DNA of 5,384 nt from contig JAIDKM010000389.1 in the NCBI GenBank assembly GCA_029051915.1, forward strand, positions 1 through 5,384. The letters run 5' to 3'. Positions 1 through 5,384 of the stretch are shown here, piece after piece (position 1 is the stretch's first letter; the number at the start of each line of letters is the position of its first letter). Origin of the DNA: Alistipes sp. (GTDB lineage Bacteria > Bacteroidota > Bacteroidia > Bacteroidales > Rikenellaceae). The notes below the pieces were generated by a model. That model was not told where the DNA came from and did no database searches. It saw only the letters and a list, made by a program, of their open reading frames with translations. Position numbers and translations under genes: made by a program.

Positions 1-1604
1 TCCTCAAGCAGGATGCCGTCGCCAGCGTCGTGTTGAACACCTTGTTCAAGAATACGCCGTTGCAGACTTCGTTCGCCGTCAACAACATCGCTTTGGTCAA
101 CGGACGGCCTCAGTTGTTGTCCATGCGCGATCTGATCCGCCATTTCGTCGACCATCGCCACGACGTCGTCGTGCGGCGTACTCGTTACGACAAGCGCAAG
201 GCCGAGGAGCGGCTCCATATCGTGCAGGGTCTTCTGATCGCGCAGGACAACATCGACGAGATCGTGCAGATCATCCGTTCGTCGCAGACGCCCGATGCCG
301 CTAAGCAGACCATGATCGAGCGCTTCGACCTCTCCGACATCCAGGCTTCGGCCATCATCGAGATGCGTCTGCGCGCCCTCACCGGCCTGGAGCACGGGAA
401 GCTCATCGCTGAGCGCGACGAGCTCCTGAAGCTCATCGCTCATTTGCAGGAGGTCTTGGAGAACGAGTCTTTGCAGTTCCAGATCATCAAGGACGAGCTT
501 ACGGAGATGAAAGCCAAGTACGGCGACGAGCGGCGTTCCGAGATCGTTTACGCTTCCGAGGAGTTCAACCCCGAGGATTTTTACGCCGACGACGACATGG
601 TCATCACCATCTCGCACATGGGTTACATCAAGCGCACTCCGTTGGCCGAGTACCGTACGCAGAACCGCGGCGGCGTCGGCGCCAAGGGCAGCGCTACGCG
701 CGACGAGGATTTCATCGAGCATATCTACGTCGCTTCGATGCACAATACCATGTTGTTCTTCACCGAGAAGGGGCGTTGTTACTGGCTCAAGGTCTACGAG
801 ATTCCCGAGGGCGCACGTTCGTCCAAGGGCCGTGCCATCCAGAATGTCATCCGCATCGAGCCCGACGATAAGGTGCGGGCTTATATCAACGTCAAGCGGC
901 TCGATGACCAGGAGTACGTCGACAGCAACTACATCATCATGTGTACCAAGGACGGTACCATCAAGAAAACCAAGCTGGAGGCTTATTCGCGGCCGCGTCA
1001 GAACGGCGTCAACGCCATCGTCATCCGCGAGGGCGACCAGTTGATCGAGGCCAAGCTCACCAGCGGCAGCGCCGAGGTGATGATCGCCGCCCGCGAGGGC
1101 AAGGCCATCCGCTTCAACGAGGCTACCGTGCGGCCGATCGGCCGCGTCGGCGCCGGCGTGCGCGGTATTTCGCTGGAGGGCGACGACGAGGTTGTCGGCA
1201 TGATCTGCATCGAGCCCGACGACAAGCGCGACGTCTTGGTTCTCAGCGAGAACGGCTACGGCAAACGTACCGATCTCGACGAGTACCGCATCACCAACCG
1301 CGGCGGCAAGGGCGTCAAGACGATCAACATCACCGAGAAAACCGGCAAGCTCATTGCGATCCAGTCCGTAACGGACGAGAACGACTTGATGATCATCAAC
1401 CGGTCGGGCCTCACGATCCGTACTTCCGTCGAGCAGATCCGCCTCGCGGGCCGCGCTACGCAGGGCGTCAGGATCATCAACTTGCGCGAGGGCGATGCCA
1501 TCGCTTCCGTGATGGCCGTGCCTGCCGCCGAGGAGGATCCCGAAACGGAGGGTACGCCGGGCGAGGAGAGTTCCGCCGAGGGTGCGCAGCCCGCAGCAGA
1601 GTAG
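1..1604 (+). CDS. gyrA: DNA gyrase subunit A, C-terminal part (5' end outside window)
   Basis: Subunit A of DNA gyrase, the ATP-driven type II topoisomerase that adds negative supercoils in the cytoplasm with GyrB. The frame is open from base 3 to the TAG at 1602-1604 (533 visible residues). It starts near the equivalent of E. coli GyrA residue 325, so the catalytic tyrosine and quinolone-resistance region are not in view. Bases about 216-540 encode the coiled-coil arm and C-gate region, including the family segment ALTGLEHGKL. From about 597 come six repeats of the beta-pinwheel domain that wraps DNA, each with a strand like ISHMGYIKR, LSENGYGKR or INRSGLTIR. The full six blades favour GyrA over ParC. 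The usual GyrA-box is altered to QNRGGVG (660-680), and a closer match, NRGGKG, occurs in blade 5 (1296-1313). The last 28 residues are an acidic, Ala/Glu-rich tail. The next gene starts 31 bases downstream in the same direction. Confidence 0.97.
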   Translation, partial: LKQDAVASVVLNTLFKNTPLQTSFAVNNIALVNGRPQLLSMRDLIRHFVDHRHDVVVRRTRYDKRKAEERLHIVQGLLIAQDNIDEIVQIIRSSQTPDAAKQTMIERFDLSDIQASAIIEMRLRALTGLEHGKLIAERDELLKLIAHLQEVLENESLQFQIIKDELTEMKAKYGDERRSEIVYASEEFNPEDFYADDDMVITISHMGYIKRTPLAEYRTQNRGGVGAKGSATRDEDFIEHIYVASMHNTMLFFTEKGRCYWLKVYEIPEGARSSKGRAIQNVIRIEPDDKVRAYINVKRLDDQEYVDSNYIIMCTKDGTIKKTKLEAYSRPRQNGVNAIVIREGDQLIEAKLTSGSAEVMIAAREGKAIRFNEATVRPIGRVGAGVRGISLEGDDEVVGMICIEPDDKRDVLVLSENGYGKRTDLDEYRITNRGGKGVKTINITEKTGKLIAIQSVTDENDLMIINRSGLTIRTSVEQIRLAGRATQGVRIINLREGDAIASVMAVPAAEEDPETEGTPGEESSAEGAQPAAE

Positions 1605-1635
1605 TACAAGTATAGCAACCTTAATTTCTCATATC

Positions 1636-2988
1636 ATGAAAAAAACGATTTGGATGGCTTTTGCCGCCTTGTTGCTGGCAATGCCCGCCGCTGAGGCTCA
1701 GAAAGTGAATGAATCGGCTTTCCGCTCCAAGATCGAAAAGAGCGATGCCGACATCGCCGACGTCAAGAAGAATTCGAAGGCTTCGACCTGGATCAACCGC
1801 GGCAAGGTCTTCTTCGAGACTGCCGCCGCTCCTACGAAGGATCTCTTCATCAACATGGACGCTTCCATGTTGAAGCTCAATTCGGCCGTCGGGGATCCGA
1901 TCTCCGTGGAGCCTGCCGAGGTGCTCGACCAGCCTTGCGAGGCTTGGGTCTATCCTTACTTCACGGCTTATGTCGCCGACGGCAAGGTGCTCACCTGGAA
2001 GCAGACCAAATGGATCGACGCGGATGCTCCCGCCAAGGCCGTCGCTGCTTACAACAAGGCTTACGAGCTCGATCCCAAGCAGGGCGAGAAAGTGAAGGCC
2101 GGTCTGAAGCAGGTCAGCGACTTCTGTTCGTTGGTCGGCAATGCTGGTCTCAACCTCGGCGCTTATGCCGATGCCGCCGATGCCTATGTCATGGCGTTCG
2201 AAACCCAGTCCAGCCCGGCTTACGGCACGCCCGATCCCATTTTGCTCTACTACGCCGGTTACTTGCGCACGGTCGACGGGCCCGAGCATCCCGCGTCTTT
2301 CGCTTTGGGTGCCGAGTATCTCGGCAAGGCGCTCGACCTGGGTTATACCGACGAGGAGGGGGCTATCTATTACTACCTCTTCCACAGCTTCTACGGGCAG
2401 AAGAACGAGAATCCCGAGGCCGTGCTCCGCGCAAAGGAGGCTCTGCTCACCGGTATCGAGAAGTTCCCCAAGAACGAGCGTATCCTCGAAGGTCTCATGC
2501 AGCTCTATACTTCGGAGCAGGGCGTGGGCGATCCTTCCGATTTGATCGCTCTGATCGATAACGCCATCGCCGAGAATCCCGAGAACGTCGATCTTTGGTT
2601 CGGCCGTGGCCGTACGTTCTACGCCTTGAAGAATTACGACGAGAGCATCGCTTCGTTCGAGAAGATCATCGAGTTGCAGCCGGAGTTGTTCGACGGTTAT
2701 TACTACCTCGGCGTCTTCTACACCATCAAGGGCGACGCCATGAACCAGGAGCTCAATTCGCGGCAGTATAGCAGCCAGTCGGCTTACGATGCCGATCTGA
2801 AGGAGGTCAACGTCGTTTACCTCGCTGCCGTGCCTTATTTCGAGAAGGCCCACGAGCTCAAGCCCGGGGATGCCGATACGCTCGAATTCCTCAAGCAGCT
2901 GTGCTTCCGCCTGCGCGACGAGGAGGGCATCATGGATAAGTACAATGTCTACAACGCGTTGTACAAGCAGGCCAAAGGGCTCGAATAG
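1636..2988 (+). CDS. Exported tetratricopeptide-repeat protein, function unknown
   Basis: A 450-residue protein with a signal peptide: MKK, a hydrophobic stretch to about residue 17, and a signal peptidase I site AEA|Q after residue 21. There is no lipobox cysteine, so it is predicted to be periplasmic or secreted. The clearest TPR is residues 318-351, with the W-x-G-R-x-x-Y and A/S-x-x-x-F-E-K-x-I-E-L-x-P pattern. The next unit (352-410) is split by an insert of about 25 residues and ends in YFEKAHELKPG. Weaker units lie at about 134-150 (KAYELDP) and 165-190. TPRs normally bind proteins, and no catalytic motif is visible. The ATG at 1636 was chosen because it puts the signal peptide at the N-terminus; the frame stays open upstream to 1582 but that would overlap gyrA. 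No Shine-Dalgarno is seen, as is usual in Bacteroidetes. Likely co-transcribed with gyrA. Its partner and role are not recognised. Confidence 0.92.
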   Translation: MKKTIWMAFAALLLAMPAAEAQKVNESAFRSKIEKSDADIADVKKNSKASTWINRGKVFFETAAAPTKDLFINMDASMLKLNSAVGDPISVEPAEVLDQPCEAWVYPYFTAYVADGKVLTWKQTKWIDADAPAKAVAAYNKAYELDPKQGEKVKAGLKQVSDFCSLVGNAGLNLGAYADAADAYVMAFETQSSPAYGTPDPILLYYAGYLRTVDGPEHPASFALGAEYLGKALDLGYTDEEGAIYYYLFHSFYGQKNENPEAVLRAKEALLTGIEKFPKNERILEGLMQLYTSEQGVGDPSDLIALIDNAIAENPENVDLWFGRGRTFYALKNYDESIASFEKIIELQPELFDGYYYLGVFYTIKGDAMNQELNSRQYSSQSAYDADLKEVNVVYLAAVPYFEKAHELKPGDADTLEFLKQLCFRLRDEEGIMDKYNVYNALYKQAKGLE

Positions 2989-3011
2989 CCTTTCCGCCTC
3001 TTTCTTATTCG

Positions 3012-3039
3012 AAGGCCCCGGGTTTCCCGGGGCCTTTTT
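3012..3039 (+). terminator. Intrinsic terminator after the gyrA-TPR unit
   Basis: A perfect 11-bp inverted repeat (AAGGCCCCGGG at 3012-3022 and its complement at 3026-3036) encloses a TTT loop. The T-run at 3035-3039 follows the GC core on the + strand. It lies 23 bases after the TPR stop codon. On the minus strand there is only a TT after the stem, so it should act mainly in the + direction. Confidence 0.9.
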
Positions 3040-3094
3040 CGTCGCTGAGGCCGTCGTCGTGGGCGGTGTGTCGTTGCGCAGGTGCTCCTGCAGA

Positions 3095-3134
3095 AACGAA
3101 GCAAGGTACCCGTTCCAGGGTACCTTGCTTCGTT
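3095..3134 (-). terminator. 17-bp perfect hairpin, probable terminator of the DUF4861 gene
   Basis: The arms AACGAAGCAAGGTACCC (3095-3111) and its exact complement (3118-3134) flank a six-base loop GTTCCA. The hairpin starts 17 bases beyond the stop codon of the minus-strand gene, where a terminator is expected. On that strand the stem ends in TT followed by TCTG, so the T-run is only three bases and release may be weak or factor-assisted. On the + strand it has no T-run. It could also act as an RNA 3'-end stabiliser or a block between the two convergent genes. Confidence 0.6.
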
Positions 3135-3151
3135 CGTATGAATCGGTCGGA

Positions 3152-4273
3152 TTATTTGCGGATCTTCACTTCCAGCGGTTCCGCCAGCGCCGCTACCTGG
3201 GCGGTTACGATGTCCGTCCATTGCTCCATGTCCGACACGCCGCCTTTGCTCCAGCCCGAGCCGGCATAGTATACCAAAGGTTCTCCGTCCGCCGTCGTCT
3301 TTACTGCCAGCGCATGGCCCAGCGTGTCGGGCAGAATCTCCGCTCCGGGCAGTACGATCGACAGGTAGATGTCTCCGTCGCGCGCAGGGTCGGAGGAGTC
3401 GGAGGCCGCTTCGCGCAGCGCCAGCCAGCCTTCGCCCGCTTCGAATTCTTTCACGTCGTGGCGTACTACGCCCGCCGCTATCGGCAGTTCGGCAGCTCCC
3501 GTGTAGCGGTTCTCCATGTGCGAGAAGTGCGATCCCGCATCGATCGTGATCCGCTTCACAAGGGTTACTTTCTCGCCGGCCACGTCGAACGGCGCATATT
3601 CCAGTTCGAACGTCGTGCGCAGGGGGCCGTTGTCCAGCGTGCGTTGCGTCGCATAGTTGTGGCCCATCATCCAGAAGCGGCCCTCCACGAAGGGCAGCGA
3701 GGCTCCCGAGCCCAGCGTTACGCCTACCTTGTAGCAGTCCATGCCGTCGCCATAGTCATGGTGGTATTGGCCTCGGGCGTAGCGTTCGTCGATCACCAGG
3801 CGGTCGGTCGACTTCACCCAGACGTCGATTCCCGGCGTGATAAGTTTCTCGGGCGAGGTCTCCAGCGCCGGGCCGTACAGACGGTAGGCTACCTTGTCGT
3901 TTTCCCACGCATAGTCGTCGTAGCGTTCCGGTACTTGACGGCCATAGGTCTTGGATACGTATTCTTCGCGTTGGCCTGTCGTGATCGCAAAACGGCGGCT
4001 CTCGCCCGGTGCGGCGTCCGTCTGGAAGATCAGCGCCTGCGGTTTTTCTTCTCCGGCATAGATCACTTGCGAGGGTATTTGCGTGCGGTTGCCGTCCAGT
4101 ACCACTACGTTTTCGGGGCTTAAGCCGTGCATCGAGGAGATTTCGTTCCATGCGATCTCCACCGTCGCCGCTTCGCGGGCGTATCGCGACGGGTTCTTCA
4201 CTTCCACTTGAATTCCCGGCGTGCAGGACGCCAGCACCAGTGCCATTGCCCAAAGGGTCGTTCTGTGCATCAT
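3152..4273 (-). CDS. DUF4861-family lipoprotein, probable uronate-sugar related
   Basis: A 373-residue envelope protein. Residues 1-17 form a lipoprotein signal with lipobox LASC (Cys17). The following TPGIQ lacks the acidic cluster of the Bacteroidetes surface-export signal, so a periplasm-facing lipoprotein is more likely. Family assignment rests on recognised conserved blocks: ERYDDYAWENDKVAYRLYGP (residues 116-135), YHHDYGDGMDCYKVG (170-184, rich in His, Asp and Tyr), GRFWMMGHNY (198-207) and YYAGSGWSKGG (335-345). The length is usual for the family. DUF4861 genes commonly sit near unsaturated-uronyl hydrolases and polyuronide lyases. From memory and unverified, an ulvan oligosaccharide dehydratase from a marine flavobacterium may belong to this family. 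The exact reaction here is unknown. The start could be Met1 or Met2 (4273 or 4270); both fit the signal. It is divergent from uxaC, which supports a role in hexuronate supply. Confidence 0.85.
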   Translation of the reverse strand: MMHRTTLWAMALVLASCTPGIQVEVKNPSRYAREAATVEIAWNEISSMHGLSPENVVVLDGNRTQIPSQVIYAGEEKPQALIFQTDAAPGESRRFAITTGQREEYVSKTYGRQVPERYDDYAWENDKVAYRLYGPALETSPEKLITPGIDVWVKSTDRLVIDERYARGQYHHDYGDGMDCYKVGVTLGSGASLPFVEGRFWMMGHNYATQRTLDNGPLRTTFELEYAPFDVAGEKVTLVKRITIDAGSHFSHMENRYTGAAELPIAAGVVRHDVKEFEAGEGWLALREAASDSSDPARDGDIYLSIVLPGAEILPDTLGHALAVKTTADGEPLVYYAGSGWSKGGVSDMEQWTDIVTAQVAALAEPLEVKIRK

Positions 4274-4303
4274 GACGATCTTTATTTTTCGTTGTTCGTG
4301 CGG

Positions 4304-4334
4304 TAAAATTACGGTTTTTTCGTATATTGGTCAA
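4304..4334 (-). promoter_or_regulatory. Candidate Bacteroidetes-type promoter of the DUF4861 gene
   Basis: Read on the minus strand, TTG (4334-4332) is followed after 20 bases by TAATTTTA (4311-4304), close to the Bacteroides -33 TTTG / -7 TAnnTTTG pattern except for the final base. It would start transcription about 25 bases before the ATG. The -33 element lies inside the palindrome at 4327-4338. This is motif-based inference in AT-rich DNA. Confidence 0.4.
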
Positions 4335-4338
4335 CCAA
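4327..4338. promoter_or_regulatory. Palindrome like the ExuR/UxuR (GntR-family) hexuronate operator
   Basis: TTGGT-CA-ACCAA is a perfect 5-bp inverted repeat with a two-base spacer, preceded by A. It fits the FadR-type GntR pattern TNGT..ACNA and has the half-sites and spacing of the enterobacterial ExuR/UxuR site (ATTGGTATACCAAT), which controls uxaC there. It sits between uxaC and the DUF4861 gene and overlaps the putative -33 element of the latter, so binding could repress it. No regulator gene is in the window. Confidence 0.45.
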
Positions 4339-4397
4339 AACGGCAATTATTCTCCTTAATTCGGTAATTTTTCATATTCGCTATGCGCACGATTCGT

Positions 4398-4405
4398 TAA
4401 TTTTA
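4398..4405 (+). promoter_or_regulatory. Candidate -7 element of the uxaC promoter
   Basis: TAATTTTA, identical to the proposed minus-strand -7 octamer, lies 41 bases before the uxaC ATG. A good -33 TTTG is not seen at the normal distance (only TTCG at 4377-4380, 17 bases upstream), so this call is weak. TAATTTTT at 4365-4372 is an alternative. Confidence 0.25.
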
Positions 4406-4446
4406 CATTCCGAAAATTCGAACTATCAAAATTCTACATATCGATC

Positions 4447-5384
4447 ATGAAACAGTTCAACGACGACAATTTCTTGTTGCAGACTCCGGCTGCGGAGCGT
4501 CTCTACCACGAGCATGCGGCCAAGATGCCGATCATCGACTACCATTGCCACCTCATTCCCGAGTACGTGGCTTCGAACCACAAGTTCGACAACCTCTCGA
4601 AAATCTGGTTGGAGGGCGACCATTACAAGTGGCGCGCCATGCGTACCAACGGCGTCGACGAGCGTTATTGCACCGGCAAGGACACTTCCGACTGGGAGAA
4701 GTTCGAGAAGTGGGCCGAGACGGTGCCCTATACCATGCGCAACCCCTTGTACCATTGGACGCACCTGGAGTTGAAGACCGCGTTCGGCGTTACGAAGTTG
4801 CTCAATCCGCAGACCGCCCGCGAGATCTACGACCAGTGTACCGAGCAGTTGCAGAAGCCCGAGCGTTACGCCCGCGGCCTGATGCAGCATTATAACGTCG
4901 AGGTCGTTTGCACTACGGACGATCCCGTCGATTCGTTGGAGCACCACATCAAGGTCGCCCAGGACGGCTTCGCCGTGCGTATGTTGCCTACGTGGCGGCC
5001 CGACAAGGCCATGGCCGTCGAGGTTCCCGCCAACTTCCGCGCTTACATGGAGAAGCTCTCCGAGGTCTCGGGCGTCGAGATCCGCAAGTTCTCCGACTTG
5101 ATCGACGCATTGCGCGTGCGGCACAAGTTTTTCGAGGAGGTCGGTTGCCGGCTCTCCGACCACGGCATCGAGGAGTTCTACGCCGAGGATTACACCCAGG
5201 CCGAGATCGACGCTATCTTTAATAAGGTGTTCGGCGGTTCGGAGCTCTCGCGCGAGGAGATCCGCAAGTTCAAGACGGCCATGATGGTCGAGTTCGCCGT
5301 CATGGATCACGAGACCGGGTGGACGCAGCAGTTCCACTACGGCGCCATCCGCGACAACAATTCGCGCATGTTCAAGCAGTTGGG
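4447..5384 (+). CDS. uxaC: Glucuronate (uronate) isomerase, 3' end cut by window
   Basis: UxaC interconverts D-glucuronate with D-fructuronate and D-galacturonate with D-tagaturonate, the first cytoplasmic step of hexuronate breakdown towards 2-keto-3-deoxygluconate. The frame is open from the ATG at 4447 to the window end: 312 residues of a family of about 470. Seen motifs are the amidohydrolase-type metal site IIDYHCHL (residues 29-36, His33 and His35), VCTTDDP (154-160), LPTWRPDKA (180-188) and the conserved FHYGAIRDNNSRM (296-308). There is no signal peptide, no frameshift and no missing key residue in the visible part. No Shine-Dalgarno is present; the leader is A/T-rich. It is transcribed divergently from the DUF4861 lipoprotein gene across 173 bases that contain a hexuronate-operator-like palindrome. 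Any downstream partners such as a fructuronate reductase lie outside the window. Confidence 0.97.
   Translation, partial: MKQFNDDNFLLQTPAAERLYHEHAAKMPIIDYHCHLIPEYVASNHKFDNLSKIWLEGDHYKWRAMRTNGVDERYCTGKDTSDWEKFEKWAETVPYTMRNPLYHWTHLELKTAFGVTKLLNPQTAREIYDQCTEQLQKPERYARGLMQHYNVEVVCTTDDPVDSLEHHIKVAQDGFAVRMLPTWRPDKAMAVEVPANFRAYMEKLSEVSGVEIRKFSDLIDALRVRHKFFEEVGCRLSDHGIEEFYAEDYTQAEIDAIFNKVFGGSELSREEIRKFKTAMMVEFAVMDHETGWTQQFHYGAIRDNNSRMFKQL

Noticed and set aside
1..1604. ParC (topoisomerase IV subunit A) instead of GyrA
   Set aside because: Six complete pinwheel blades and GyrA-like sequence throughout fit gyrase; the altered box alone is not enough to call ParC.
1582..1635. Upstream ATG start for the TPR protein, overlapping gyrA
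   Set aside because: It would add 18 residues before a well-formed signal peptide; the ATG at 1636 is far more credible.
1621..2853. Long open frame of 410 codons on the minus strand
   Set aside because: It lies antisense to the TPR gene, which has a signal peptide and TPR pattern. The antisense frame is open because of the GC-rich, GAG/CTC-type codon use and encodes nothing recognisable.
3041..3094. Possible small gene or RNA between the two hairpins
   Set aside because: No start codon with a plausible reading frame, no promoter motif and no structure of its own were seen.
2870..4123. Open frame of 417 codons on the + strand
   Set aside because: It begins inside the TPR gene in another frame, runs through both hairpins and is antisense to the DUF4861 lipoprotein. 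Its Arg/Val-rich product looks like a composition artefact.
4411..4420. Small palindrome CGAA-AA-TTCG upstream of uxaC
   Set aside because: Only 4-bp arms in AT-rich DNA, with no known regulator match; expected by chance.
4426..5337. Open frame of 303 codons on the minus strand
   Set aside because: It is antisense to uxaC, whose motifs are unmistakable, and has no recognisable domain.

Overview
This 5,384-base window reads as chromosomal DNA of a high-GC member of the Bacteroidales, most likely Alistipes-like (Rikenellaceae). The reasons are the GC- and GAG/GCC-rich codon use, the lack of Shine-Dalgarno sequences before the starts, AT-rich leaders with TAnnTTT-type promoter elements, and Bacteroidetes-style GyrA and UxaC sequences. 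The genus is an inference. No tRNA, rRNA, CRISPR array, insertion sequence or phage gene was seen, and coding density is high.

Left half (1-3040, + strand): the 3' part of gyrA (DNA gyrase subunit A; its 5' end lies outside the window) is followed after 31 bases by a secreted or periplasmic tetratricopeptide-repeat protein of 450 residues. No terminator or clear promoter lies between them, so they are probably co-transcribed. The unit ends in a strong intrinsic terminator (11-bp GC-rich stem plus T-run).

Middle (3041-4273): a second, AT/GC-mixed 17-bp perfect hairpin lies just beyond the 3' end of a convergent minus-strand gene. That gene encodes a 373-residue lipoprotein recognised as a DUF4861-family protein, a family usually met beside polyuronide-degradation genes.

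Right part (4274-5384): a 173-base AT-rich divergent promoter region separates the DUF4861 gene from uxaC (glucuronate/galacturonate isomerase, cut by the window end). It holds a palindrome, TTGGT-CA-ACCAA, with the same half-sites and spacing as the ExuR/UxuR hexuronate operator of enterobacteria, overlapping a plausible minus-strand promoter. The most interesting idea here is that the DUF4861 lipoprotein and UxaC form a divergently transcribed, co-regulated hexuronate-use locus. The lipoprotein would act on uronate-containing sugars in the cell envelope and UxaC would process the released uronate in the cytoplasm. The left half is ordinary housekeeping DNA apart from the altered GyrA-box.
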